Source: Fibrobacter sp. UWB13
Lineage (GTDB): Bacteria; Fibrobacterota; Fibrobacteria; Fibrobacterales; Fibrobacteraceae
Length of the DNA: 64,000 bases
Direction: 5' to 3'
NCBI RefSeq assembly: GCF_900177805.1
Contig: NZ_FXAX01000002.1
Coordinates: forward strand, 1 to 64,000
Under the pieces are notes generated by a model. It ran no database searches. It was not told the DNA's origin and saw only the letters and a list, made by a program, of their open reading frames with translations. Position 1 is the first letter of the stretch. Every line of letters begins with the position of its first letter. This document shows positions 34,218 to 42,562 of this stretch, piece by piece. Both the position numbers and the translations under genes were made by a program.

Positions 34218-34643
34218 ATGATTGAATTCTATCCAAACAGCATATATTATCCGCGCGAAGCGGTCGATGAAAAGCTTGCCAAAGGTGAGCTCGAAAAGAC
34301 CAAAAAGTACTTGATCGGTTGGACAGAACGCCACCGCGAAGAAATTTGGGAATGCGCCCGCGAAGATGCTGAACAGCCTTCTGACGAAATTCTCCTCGAC
34401 AACCTCCGTGCACTCCTCCTCTGCAAGGGTTCCTTGCAGCCGGCAGCCGAAATGGGCGCCATGATCCGCGAAATCACGAAGGAAGTCTGGTACCAGAACG
34501 AAAACGGTCCTAAGGATCCGGACATGATCGCGGTGGACTGGCAGACGAAGTACTTGACCAAGTGGCGTGAAGCCCGCATGTTCGAAGCATTCGTGCTTAT
34601 CGAAAAGAACGCAAAGCAGCTCGTCGAAATCCTGAGAGCCTAA
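34218..34643 (+). CDS. Conserved-looking small cytoplasmic protein of unknown function
   Basis: 141 aa, acidic, mostly helical, with no signal peptide and no domain I recognise. It has a very strong Shine-Dalgarno (GAAGGGAGGT) six bases before the ATG, codon use like the housekeeping genes and its own terminator at 34681-34705, all signs of a well-expressed real gene. Visible features are a WTERHREEIWECAREDAEQP helix and several Trp residues. It follows tRNA-Leu(UAA) directly. Function not assigned. Confidence 0.8.
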   Translation: MIEFYPNSIYYPREAVDEKLAKGELEKTKKYLIGWTERHREEIWECAREDAEQPSDEILLDNLRALLLCKGSLQPAAEMGAMIREITKEVWYQNENGPKDPDMIAVDWQTKYLTKWREARMFEAFVLIEKNAKQLVEILRA

Positions 34644-34680
34644 CCTAAAGCTAATCGCTCGCTAACAATAGCATTTGCCA

Positions 34681-34705
34681 AGCTCCACCTAGTGGAGCTT
34701 TTTTT
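34681..34705 (+). terminator. Rho-independent terminator after 34218-34643
   Basis: AGCTCCAC (34681-34688) and GTGGAGCT (34692-34699) form an 8-bp stem with a CTA loop, followed by seven T residues. Confidence 0.9.
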
Positions 34706-34714
34706 GCATTTGTT

Positions 34715-34785
34715 GTCATGCCGGCCTACCTGTCCTCGCGCCTGTCCTCGCTTGACGGGGATGACGGGGACGAGCCGGCATCGCC
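34715..34785. repeat. Family-A palindromic intergenic repeat
   Basis: It begins GTCATGCCGGC and ends GCCGGCATCGCC, an outer inverted repeat enclosing variable CCTGTCCTCG repeats and ACGGGGATGACGGGG. The same outer framework occurs at 47152-47234 and 60241-60292, with a shorter form at 52923-52948. Confidence 0.6.
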
Positions 34786-34800
34786 TTTAATAGTGTATGG

Positions 34801-34827
34801 TGACCCCGGAACGGAGTCCGGGGTGAC
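34801..34827. repeat. Family-C palindromic repeat (TGACCCCGGA...TCCGGGGTGACA)
   Basis: ACCCCGGA and TCCGGGGT form an 8-bp stem flanked by TG and GACA. A related element with the arms ATCCCCGA/TCGGGGAT followed by GACA lies inside birA at 47739-47759. Located just past the stop of 34837-35358, where it could also act as a terminator. Confidence 0.5.
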
Positions 34828-34836
34828 AGTAAGGGG

Positions 34837-35358
34837 TTAAACCCCGCCACGGAAGCGGATAGGGATCCAGATCTCGAGTTTGCCTTGCTTGCTGGGCGGA
34901 AGGCGCCAGAAGTATTCGACGTGCTTCAGGAGCTTGACTTTGAACACTTCGTTATCAGAACTCGTAAACATGATTTGCGGGTCCTTGAAACGTCCAAGAC
35001 TATCGAGCGTGAGGTGCAGTCCGAGGAACACTTCATCATCGGACTTGAATAACTTGTGCCCTTTGCGGGCCACACGAGCTTTCTTAAAATACTCCGAGGA
35101 GAGGTAATGCAGGCCTGCGGCGCGCCCTTCCAAGAACATTGCAAGCTTGTTCAGGTCACGCCCTGCAGTATTTTCAATCACATAAATTTCGTCAATCGAG
35201 GGCATTTCCACGCGACCGGTAAACGCCTCTTCGGCGACATCCTCTTCTTCATCCTCAACATCCACAATAGGCTCGTACTGCGGGATGCTGTAGACAAAGT
35301 ACAACACAGCAACAAAGACGAGAGCAAAGGCAAGCAATGGAGCATTACGTTTCAGCAT
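34837..35358 (-). CDS. Membrane-anchored protein with AgmX/PglI- or TonB-C-like domain
   Basis: 173 aa from the ATG at 35358, where the basic residues and membrane anchor (MLKRNAPLLAFALVFVAVLY) begin. An acidic linker (VDVEDEEEDVAEEA, about residues 32-45) leads to a C-terminal domain, GLHLTLDSLGRFKDPQIMF...KVEYFWRLPPSKQGKLEIWI. Its pattern of a beta-hairpin, helix and final strand is like AgmX/PglI or TonB C-terminal domains. It starts 4 bases after recJ and is last in the ftsX operon. A TonB-like or envelope-linked role is inference. Confidence 0.62.
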   Translation of the reverse strand: MLKRNAPLLAFALVFVAVLYFVYSIPQYEPIVDVEDEEEDVAEEAFTGRVEMPSIDEIYVIENTAGRDLNKLAMFLEGRAAGLHYLSSEYFKKARVARKGHKLFKSDDEVFLGLHLTLDSLGRFKDPQIMFTSSDNEVFKVKLLKHVEYFWRLPPSKQGKLEIWIPIRFRGGV

Positions 35359-35362
35359 AGCA

Positions 35363-37075
35363 CTACTCGATAGACTTGATGCAGAGCTGCACCGTCTTGG
35401 TGTTGTTATAGTAATTCCAAATCGGTTCGAACACAACCGTCACCGGGCGGGAGCGTCCGAGCAAAGCCTTGCTCTTGCGGAGTCCAAATGCGATAGCCGG
35501 GAAAACGGCACTCCCCGCCTGCGAGATTTCCATCTGCAGGTGTCCACCGCGAAGTTCACGCACGCGATGCACGGTCACGTTTTCGGCACGGAAGGCGGGG
35601 TACGGGAAGTTTCCGCCAAATGGTTCGAGCAAGTCGATGAATTCGAGAATCGAGCGTTCACGAATCGGATAACGCCCTGTCGGTACGCGCGTTTCTACGG
35701 TCAGTTCGCGGAGCGCAATCTTGATATCGTACGGGTACGATTCATCAGTGTTGATGACCTCGCCGGTATAGCCCTGGTCTTTTGCAGACTGCAACAGGCG
35801 CCCGCGGAGTTCTTCAATCTTGCCCGCTTCGAGCGAGAAGCCCGCCGCATTTGCGTGACCGCCCCAACGGTCAAAAAGTTCACGGCTATCAAAAAGCGCC
35901 TTGTGCCAGTTGAATCCAGGAACTGCACGGGCGCTCGCATGTGCCATGCCGTTGATAATCGACAGCACAGCCGAAGGTCTGTGGAATTCCTGGGCAAGCT
36001 TTGCCGCGACAATGCCAATCACGCCCACATGCCAGTTTTCGCCGGCAACTACAATCACGGTCGGGATGGTGTCGCCGTAAAGTGCCTTTACTTGTTCCAT
36101 CGCCATTTCGGTGATTTCGGCTTCTTTCTGCTTGCGACGGGTATTCCAATCTTTCAGCTCTTCCAAAAGCTTGCCTGCCTCACCTTTGTTTTCGCACAAA
36201 AGAAGTTTCAACGCCGGGTCCGGGCGTTCCATGCGGCCAGGTGCATTGAGGAGCGGTGCAAGCTTGTACATCACGTCGATGCCACCCACACAGCTATGGG
36301 GCTTCATGAGGGAGGTGTACATTTCTTGCACACCAGGCCAGCGGCTGTTCTTGAGACTTTCGAGCCCGGTACGCGTAAAATAGCGGTTTTCAGGCGTCAT
36401 CTGCACCAAGTCCGCAAGCGTCCCGAGGGCGACCAAGTCCAGATATTCCACCGGAGCCTTTATGCCGAGTCGGCTGAACAAGGCACAAATAAACTTGTAC
36501 GAAACACCGACACCGCAAAGTTCCGGGTTCGGGTAATTGTCGCCTTCTTGGTGCGGGTCCAAAAGCACATCGCTCACCGGGAGCCCATCGCCCGACGGCT
36601 GATGATGGTCCATGACCATGACTGCCATGCCGAGTTCCTTGGCATGCGCAATTTCCACATTCGCGGTAATGCCCGTATCTACGGTAATCAAGTTGCGCGC
36701 CCCCGCCTCGTACATTTCGTCGACAGCAGAAACCGAGAGTCCGTAGCCATCGCCAAAGCGGTTCGGGAGTCGCCATTCAGAATCAATGCCTACAGTCTTA
36801 AGGCAGCGGGTCAAAAGCGTCACGGACGTCATGCCGTCCAGATCGTAGTCGCCAAAAATGAACACACGCTCGCCACGTTCGCGAACCGCAAGTATCCATT
36901 CCACAGCCTTGTCCATCCCCATCATGAGGAAGGGGTCATGCACGTCGCTCTCGTTAGAGCACAGCATGTGGTACGCATCAGAAACAGTCTTGATGCCGCG
37001 CGAGACCAAGAACCTCGCGACCGCATGCGGAATCTTTAGCGTAGAGGACAAAGTTGAGGCGACAAGATCTTCCAT
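35363..37075 (-). CDS. recJ: Single-stranded-DNA-specific exonuclease RecJ
   Basis: 5'-3' single-strand exonuclease for recombination and mismatch/base-excision repair. The DHH phosphoesterase motifs are all present: FIFGDYDLDGMTS (motif I, about residue 74), ITVDTGIT (motif II) and MDHHQPSGDGLP (motif III, the DHH). The DHHA1 domain carries VIGIVAAKL and HANAAGFSLE (GG-like nucleic-acid motif). Length 570 aa is normal. The start overlaps the holB stop by one base (TAATG), indicating translational coupling. Confidence 0.96.
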   Translation of the reverse strand: MEDLVASTLSSTLKIPHAVARFLVSRGIKTVSDAYHMLCSNESDVHDPFLMMGMDKAVEWILAVRERGERVFIFGDYDLDGMTSVTLLTRCLKTVGIDSEWRLPNRFGDGYGLSVSAVDEMYEAGARNLITVDTGITANVEIAHAKELGMAVMVMDHHQPSGDGLPVSDVLLDPHQEGDNYPNPELCGVGVSYKFICALFSRLGIKAPVEYLDLVALGTLADLVQMTPENRYFTRTGLESLKNSRWPGVQEMYTSLMKPHSCVGGIDVMYKLAPLLNAPGRMERPDPALKLLLCENKGEAGKLLEELKDWNTRRKQKEAEITEMAMEQVKALYGDTIPTVIVVAGENWHVGVIGIVAAKLAQEFHRPSAVLSIINGMAHASARAVPGFNWHKALFDSRELFDRWGGHANAAGFSLEAGKIEELRGRLLQSAKDQGYTGEVINTDESYPYDIKIALRELTVETRVPTGRYPIRERSILEFIDLLEPFGGNFPYPAFRAENVTVHRVRELRGGHLQMEISQAGSAVFPAIAFGLRKSKALLGRSRPVTVVFEPIWNYYNNTKTVQLCIKSIE

Positions 37076-38214
37076 TACTTGTAGCCTTCAAAAAGTTTTA
37101 GCGAGAGGTTCTGGAGGCAGGTCACTGCCGCCATTCGCCTGGAGGCGATTCTCGACATAGTTTCTTGCACACTCACGAGAGCTGCTTCAAGGGCAGACGC
37201 CCCCACTTGCGGGTAGCGTTTGAGATTCACGCTGCCCGTTGCTTCCGGGATGCGGAGCGGAGCGCCCGATTGTTGACGCAACAAGTCCGTAATCAAGAAC
37301 GAGAGCACTTCCAAGAATCGGTTCACGATGGCCGGGTCTTCAAGTCCAGAATCTTCGAGCTTAAAGAAAAGGTCCGTGTAATCCTGTGAAAGCGACTTCT
37401 CGATAAAATCGACCGCGAGAGGGCACCAGTTCTTGGCGTGTTCAGCGTAGTAAAGCGCCATGCCAGGGGAACCCACGGCAAGCCCGATCACATCGTCGGT
37501 CAGTGTCGATTCGTCAAATTCTTCACCGCCCACGCGAATGGCCTCCTGACGGACTTCCTCATCCGTGAGAGGCGGCAGGTGGAGCGCAAGGCAGCGCGAA
37601 CGGATCGTCTGCAAGAGCTTTTCGCGAGACGAAGTCGTCAAAATGAAGTACGTGTTCGGCGGGACTTCTTCAAGAGTCTTGAGGAAAGCGTTTGCCGCAG
37701 AATCGTTCATGCGGTCGGCCTCGGCTATAATCACCACGCGCACGCGGTCGCCCTTCATCGCAAAGGAGGCGGTCATCGTACGGATGAGTTCCACCGAAAT
37801 CACGGCGCCCGCACTGAAAATATCCACGCGGTACGGGTTCTTTGCGATTTCTTCGATGTACGCCTGTTTAAAATCCTGGATGGTCTTTGCAGAGCTCCCG
37901 GCAGAAACGTCGGCCGCATTGCGCGCGCTTGCCTCTTTCGCTTCCATCGGCACGACCCAGTTATCGGTCACGCCGGTATCAGCCGCCATTTTGCAGCCAA
38001 AGCAATTACCGCACGGGCGAACGCTCGGGTTTGTACACTGGAGCGCCTGGGCAATTTCCATCGCAAGCGCTTTTTTGCCAATGCCCACAGGACCGTCGAT
38101 AAGAATCGACTGCGGGAAGCGGTTCTCACGCAACGCCGCCATAAGACGAATGCGGATTCGTTCCTGGGATGCGGGGCCATTTAAGCGATATTCTATCATC
38201 TCTGTTTCAACCAT
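37075..38214 (-). CDS. holB: DNA polymerase III delta' subunit
   Basis: Clamp-loader subunit of the replicative polymerase. AAA+ features seen are a P-loop variant GPVGIGKKALAMEIAQAL (about residue 40), the zinc-binding cysteine cluster CTNPSVRPCGNCFGC (about 58-75), the LKTLEEVPPNTYFILTT sensor region and SRC at the arginine-finger position. 379 aa is within the range for delta'. A stretch around residues 85-105 (EAKEASARNAADVSAGSS) looks like an insertion. It overlaps the EnvC-like gene by 19 bases and recJ by one. Confidence 0.9.
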   Translation of the reverse strand: MVETEMIEYRLNGPASQERIRIRLMAALRENRFPQSILIDGPVGIGKKALAMEIAQALQCTNPSVRPCGNCFGCKMAADTGVTDNWVVPMEAKEASARNAADVSAGSSAKTIQDFKQAYIEEIAKNPYRVDIFSAGAVISVELIRTMTASFAMKGDRVRVVIIAEADRMNDSAANAFLKTLEEVPPNTYFILTTSSREKLLQTIRSRCLALHLPPLTDEEVRQEAIRVGGEEFDESTLTDDVIGLAVGSPGMALYYAEHAKNWCPLAVDFIEKSLSQDYTDLFFKLEDSGLEDPAIVNRFLEVLSFLITDLLRQQSGAPLRIPEATGSVNLKRYPQVGASALEAALVSVQETMSRIASRRMAAVTCLQNLSLKLFEGYK

Positions 38215-39509
38215 TGCAACGGGTCCACGGTCTGTGTCCCTTCGCTGACTTGGAAATACAATTTAATACCATTTAACGAAGCGATATCGCCCACTTCTCC
38301 AATTTCTTCGCATTTCTTGACACTTTTGCCCTCTTGGACGTGGATTGCCTTCATGTGACCGTACACCGTGTACGTTCCATCTTCGTGTTCAATGATAACA
38401 GAGGGGCCGCGGCCGTCAATTTCGGCGACCATCGCTACAGTTCCGGCAGCTGCGGCACGGATGCGTCCACCACGCTTTCCGCGAATTTCCACCCCGAGGT
38501 TACGCGTCATGATGTGGAGCACCGGGTGTTCTTGCAGACCGTATTCGCTGATAATCGGACCGTCGAGCGGCATGCACTTGGGGCCTTTGAAATGCGATAC
38601 CGGAGTCTGCTTTTGGGCGATCTCTGCCTCACGTTTCTTTTCCGCCTCACGCTTCTTGTCGGCAGCTTGGCGTTTTTTCTCGGCTTCGCGTTCCTTCTTC
38701 TTGAGGGCGGCGAGGCGGGCTGCCTCGGCGCGCTTCGCTTCTTCGATTTCTCGCTTGCGGCGCTGCTCAAGTTTCTTGAGGAGCGCAAGCATGGTCTTCT
38801 GGTTGCGTTCGAATTCCTTGAGCGCCATGCGCTGCACAGCCTTGTCGTGCTTGAGGGAATTCAGCATTCGAGCCTGACCGTTCATCTGCGCGACAAGACC
38901 GCGTTCTTCGACCGCCTTGCGGGAACGAAGTCTCGAAAGTTCTGCCAAATGCTTTTCTTGCGTCTGCTGTTTCTGCGTGCGTTCGGCAATGAGCTGGCGG
39001 AGCGTTTCCACGTCTTCGCGGTCGCGGGTTAGCAAATGATGCACCCAGTAAACTTCGCGTTCCGGGTTCCCGTTCTTTGTCAAAAGTTCAAAAAGGATTT
39101 CGGCATCGTTACTGCGACCGTGTACATACAAATTACGGATACGCTTTCTCATGGCGCGTTTGCGGGCCTTGATTTTAGCATCGAGAGAATCAATATCCAT
39201 TACCAATTGCTTGACCGCCCCCTGCAACATATCCTCATTGCGGGTCAGTTCCGAAAGGTAAGACCTGGTACGGTTCAAGTTCTGGTCCAAAAGCGAAATC
39301 GTATTCAAGACGCCCTTTTCTTCGGTTTCAAGGACGGCAAGTTCTTCACGCTTTTTCGCAAGATCGACCTCCAGCTTTTTGAGGGCGTTCTTCTGTTCAT
39401 CGATCTGCGCATCGGTCTTTTTCGGGGCTGCATAAGACGAAACTGCAGAACCCGCCACCACGGCAAAGATGAAAACCAAAAGCGGAATGAACCGGCAAAC
39501 AAGTCGCAT
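38196..39509 (-). CDS. envC: EnvC-like murein-hydrolase activator with degenerate LytM domain
   Basis: 437 aa: signal peptide ending SSYA/AP, long coiled coil (about residues 35-290, including a KKEREAEKKRQAADKKREAE stretch), then a C-terminal LytM/M23-type domain. The zinc-binding motifs are not intact: the position of HxxxD reads RNLGVEI, and the final HxH region reads KLYFQV, although YGHMKAI is kept. Activators such as EnvC and NlpD likewise lack a functional active site and switch on amidases at the septum. It directly follows ftsX (one-base overlap), the expected partner. ftsE is not in the window. Confidence 0.87.
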   Translation of the reverse strand: MRLVCRFIPLLVFIFAVVAGSAVSSYAAPKKTDAQIDEQKNALKKLEVDLAKKREELAVLETEEKGVLNTISLLDQNLNRTRSYLSELTRNEDMLQGAVKQLVMDIDSLDAKIKARKRAMRKRIRNLYVHGRSNDAEILFELLTKNGNPEREVYWVHHLLTRDREDVETLRQLIAERTQKQQTQEKHLAELSRLRSRKAVEERGLVAQMNGQARMLNSLKHDKAVQRMALKEFERNQKTMLALLKKLEQRRKREIEEAKRAEAARLAALKKKEREAEKKRQAADKKREAEKKREAEIAQKQTPVSHFKGPKCMPLDGPIISEYGLQEHPVLHIMTRNLGVEIRGKRGGRIRAAAAGTVAMVAEIDGRGPSVIIEHEDGTYTVYGHMKAIHVQEGKSVKKCEEIGEVGDIASLNGIKLYFQVSEGTQTVDPLQWLKQR

Positions 39510-40396
39510 TATTCCTGCTCACCCTTCTTTTCGAACAAGAAACTGCGCACCGTGCGGAAACTAAAGTAGCCCGCAAGCATCGTTTCCAAGAGCACCGTAA
39601 ATAGCGCCACGATTCCAAAGTAGGCAACGCCACTTGCCACAATCGGGAACATCTGCACGAGCGAACGGATGACAAGCCCAAGCAACAAAATAGCAACGCC
39701 ACTCCCTAAAAACCCTTGCATTGCCCCTTCGAGCACAAACGGGAATTCAATAAACAGATAACTGCCACCCGCGTACTTCATGTTCTCGACCAGGAGCTTG
39801 CGGGACATAAGCGAAAGTCTTACCGAATTGCAAATGATAAGCGAGAGCGTAATGAGCAAAAGAATACTGATGCAGATCGGCCAGAAAATCATCTTGAACT
39901 TCCACGATGCAATTCGCGAAGCCCATTTTATCGGAGCCTGCACCTCTTCAAAATAAGCTTCTTCGGCAATCGTGTTGCGCACTTCGAAAAGGTCTGCCGG
40001 GTTGCGCGCCTCTTCGCTCAAGGACACACGGAAAAACGCGGGGATCGGATTCCCTTCGACAAGTTCCAGCATGTCCGACGAGAAATGGTTGCTAAAATCC
40101 ACAAGCGCAGAATCCGCACTCACAAACGAGACGGATTCCACATGGCGCGTATGCTCAAGCCGCGTCTGGATTACCGCAATGGAATCTTCGGGAACGTTCT
40201 CGTTCAAGAATGCTTCAATCACGTACAGCGATTTTTCGACCGAGAGGAGCTTAAACGAGACGCCGAGCGCCGTAAAAGAAGCCGCAAGCAAAAGCGAGCA
40301 CAGGAAAATCGTCAACAGAGACGGGAGAATCACCGTGCGGTGTTGCTTCCATCCTCTAAAAGATTCCGATATTAAGTAACCTAATTGTCCGAACAC
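39509..40396 (-). CDS. ftsX: Cell-division ABC-transporter permease FtsX
   Basis: 295 aa with the FtsX arrangement: N-terminal membrane segment (TVILPSLLTIFLCSLLLAAS), a large extracytoplasmic loop (about residues 55-165) beginning VIEAFLNENVPEDSIAVIQ, then three membrane segments in a FtsX/LolC-type domain with a conserved NSVRLSLMSRKLLVENMKYAGG cytoplasmic loop. FtsX couples FtsE ATPase work to EnvC-type amidase activators outside. First gene of the five-gene minus-strand operon; divergent from ybbR. Confidence 0.9.
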   Translation of the reverse strand: MFGQLGYLISESFRGWKQHRTVILPSLLTIFLCSLLLAASFTALGVSFKLLSVEKSLYVIEAFLNENVPEDSIAVIQTRLEHTRHVESVSFVSADSALVDFSNHFSSDMLELVEGNPIPAFFRVSLSEEARNPADLFEVRNTIAEEAYFEEVQAPIKWASRIASWKFKMIFWPICISILLLITLSLIICNSVRLSLMSRKLLVENMKYAGGSYLFIEFPFVLEGAMQGFLGSGVAILLLGLVIRSLVQMFPIVASGVAYFGIVALFTVLLETMLAGYFSFRTVRSFLFEKKGEQE

Positions 40397-40441
40397 GCCT
40401 CGAATATAATTAAATTTATAGAGGTTCTTTAAGGGGCTTTT

Positions 40442-41422
40442 ATGGGAAACATCATATTAAAGATTACCGCCTTGGTATGCGCGATGGCCCTCTGGTTCTA
40501 TGTCATCTCGCTGAAGGACTTCCAACTGACGATGGAAGTTCCGCTTACGTTCGTGAAGTTGCCCGAAGCGCTCGCGATTGCATCGAAGCCGCCTAGCACA
40601 GTTTCGGTGACCGTCGAAGGCAAGCCCCTGGACCTTATCCGCCTGCAGTCGCAAAAGCAGGCCGCGATGGTTGTCGACATGCACCTCGCTGAACTCGGTT
40701 CCAGGCGCATCCACCTCGATTCCAAGAACTTTGTCGCCCCGAACTTTGCTACCGTCCACTACGTGGAACCGGACAACCAGTACCTCTTTATCGATGTCGC
40801 CGTCGATACGCGTATTGAGCGCAGCATCCCCATCAAGAGCAATACGAATTTTAACGCCGCTCCGGGCTATGTGATTGTGCAGCAGCCCAAGCTTTTGCAA
40901 GAAGACTTGAAGGTTTCTGGTGCCCGTAACGCCCTCACGCGAATCATCGATATCCCGACAGATTCCATCTTTATCGACAGCATCAAATCGAGCCAGACGT
41001 TCTCCGTAAAGCTCCAGACCGAACAGTTACCGCCGTTCGTGACGCCCAGCGATACCGTCGCCAAAATTTTTGTCGATGTCCAGAAAATCAAGTCCAAGGA
41101 ATTCAAGAACATCCCCATCCAGCTGATTGGTTTCTATGACCGTGCCTTGAATACGCTCTCGCCGCAGCAGGCGACCGTCGAAATTACCGGCGGTGAAAAA
41201 GTCATTGAAGCCGTGAACAGCAACGACATTGAACTTTTTATTGAATACAACCGCTTCGCTATTGAAGATGCGGACAGCCTCGCTCCCACAGTCAAGTTGA
41301 ACTTGCCGCCCGATATCGACCGCAGCATGTCCATCAAGGCAATCCTTGTCAAACCGGACAAGATCAAGCTCATCAAGACAAAGACCGAGGACGATAATAA
41401 AGACGAGGAATACGGAATATGA
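40442..41422 (+). CDS. YbbR-domain protein (CdaR-like)
   Basis: 326 aa: one N-terminal membrane segment (IILKITALVCAMALWFYVI) and a periplasmic part made of repeated YbbR domains (for example PEALAIASKPPSTVSVTVEG and QATVEITGGEKVIEAV). In Firmicutes YbbR/CdaR regulates the diadenylate cyclase CdaA, which usually lies directly upstream. Here the upstream gene is divergent ftsX, so the cyclase, if any, is elsewhere. Shine-Dalgarno AAGGGGC precedes the ATG. It overlaps tsaD by 4 bases (ATGA). Confidence 0.85.
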   Translation: MGNIILKITALVCAMALWFYVISLKDFQLTMEVPLTFVKLPEALAIASKPPSTVSVTVEGKPLDLIRLQSQKQAAMVVDMHLAELGSRRIHLDSKNFVAPNFATVHYVEPDNQYLFIDVAVDTRIERSIPIKSNTNFNAAPGYVIVQQPKLLQEDLKVSGARNALTRIIDIPTDSIFIDSIKSSQTFSVKLQTEQLPPFVTPSDTVAKIFVDVQKIKSKEFKNIPIQLIGFYDRALNTLSPQQATVEITGGEKVIEAVNSNDIELFIEYNRFAIEDADSLAPTVKLNLPPDIDRSMSIKAILVKPDKIKLIKTKTEDDNKDEEYGI

Positions 41423-42426
41423 TTTGGCTTGGAATTGAATCCAGCTGCGATGAAACCGCCTGCGCCGTTTTGCAGGACGAACCTTTAAAAGTTCTTTCGA
41501 ACCCGCTCTATAGCCAAATTGACGAACACGCCCTCTATGGTGGTGTTGTTCCCGAAATTGCAGCCCGTGCGCACTTGCAAAAGATTGCGCCCATCGCCGA
41601 AGCTGCCGTCAAGGAAGCAGGCATCGAACTCAAGGACATCGACGCGATTGCGTACACCACAGGCCCGGGCCTCATGGGACCGCTCCTCGTCGGTGCAAGC
41701 TTTGCCAAAGGTCTCGCCCGCGATTTGAACATCCCAGCTTACGGCATGAACCATCTCGAAGGCCACCTCGCCGCCGCATGGCTCTCGAACCCGGACATTG
41801 AACCGCCGTTCTTGACGCTTACCGTCTCGGGCGGGCACACGGAACTAGTGATGGAAGAACCGGGATTCAAGTACACAAGCATCGGTCGCACCCGCGATGA
41901 TGCCGCCGGCGAAGCATTCGACAAATGCGGAAAGCTTATCGGTCTCAAGTACCCCGCAGGCGCAACCATTAGCCGCCTCGGCAAAGACCACAACCGCAAA
42001 TTTGTGGAATTCCCGCGTGCGCTCCACACGCACGACAGCTGCGAATTCTCGTTCAGCGGCTTAAAGACCGCCGTGCTCCGTTACACCGAAACACACGACC
42101 CGGAATTTATCCAGCAGAACCTCGGTGACATTTGCGCCTCGCTCGAAGACGCGATTGTCGATAGCCTTGTCACAAAGACCATCAACGCGCTCAAGAAGAC
42201 AAAGATGAAGACGCTCGTGATGGGCGGTGGCGTGAGTGCAAACAGCTGGTTGCGCACCCGCTTGCAGGATTACTGCGACAAGAAGGGTATCCGCTTCTGC
42301 GTGCCGGACCGTAGTCTGAGTACAGACAACGGAGCGATGATTGCCGCAGCCGCCATCCGCCGCAAGTTGCAGGGCAAGCTCGAGTCCATCGATGTCGTGA
42401 AACCGTGGATGCCGCTCGCTCTTTAG
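41419..42426 (+). CDS. tsaD: tRNA N6-threonylcarbamoyladenosine transferase
   Basis: TsaD, with TsaB and TsaE, transfers the threonylcarbamoyl group to A37 of ANN-decoding tRNAs. Seen are LGIESSCDETACAVL (start), the iron-binding MNHLEGHLAA (the two His), VSGGHTELV (nucleotide binding) and GGGVSANSWLR and DNGAMIA near the end. 335 aa is normal length. Co-translated with ybbR; no tsaB/tsaE nearby. Confidence 0.97.
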   Translation: MIWLGIESSCDETACAVLQDEPLKVLSNPLYSQIDEHALYGGVVPEIAARAHLQKIAPIAEAAVKEAGIELKDIDAIAYTTGPGLMGPLLVGASFAKGLARDLNIPAYGMNHLEGHLAAAWLSNPDIEPPFLTLTVSGGHTELVMEEPGFKYTSIGRTRDDAAGEAFDKCGKLIGLKYPAGATISRLGKDHNRKFVEFPRALHTHDSCEFSFSGLKTAVLRYTETHDPEFIQQNLGDICASLEDAIVDSLVTKTINALKKTKMKTLVMGGGVSANSWLRTRLQDYCDKKGIRFCVPDRSLSTDNGAMIAAAAIRRKLQGKLESIDVVKPWMPLAL

Positions 42427-42526
42427 ACGAGAGACGAATGAATTTCACCGTGTATCATGATGCTACAACGGGGTTTGCTGACATTCTAGAACGACACAGA
42501 AGGATTCCCGTCACGTACTAGTTTAT

Positions 42527-42556
42527 TTGACTATGTAGGTCGATTTTTGTTATTTT
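42527..42556 (+). promoter_or_regulatory. Promoter with start point at or near the ATG (leaderless type)
   Basis: -35 TTGACT (42527-42532), an 18-base spacer and -10 TATTTT (42551-42556). Only six bases separate the -10 box from the ATG at 42563, and there is no Shine-Dalgarno. The same geometry recurs at 46660-46689. Confidence 0.5.
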
Positions 42557-42562
42557 ACTTAC

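Noticed and set aside
38196-39509. Active M23 metalloendopeptidase
   Set aside because: The HxxxD and HxH zinc ligands are replaced; only one His-containing motif is left.
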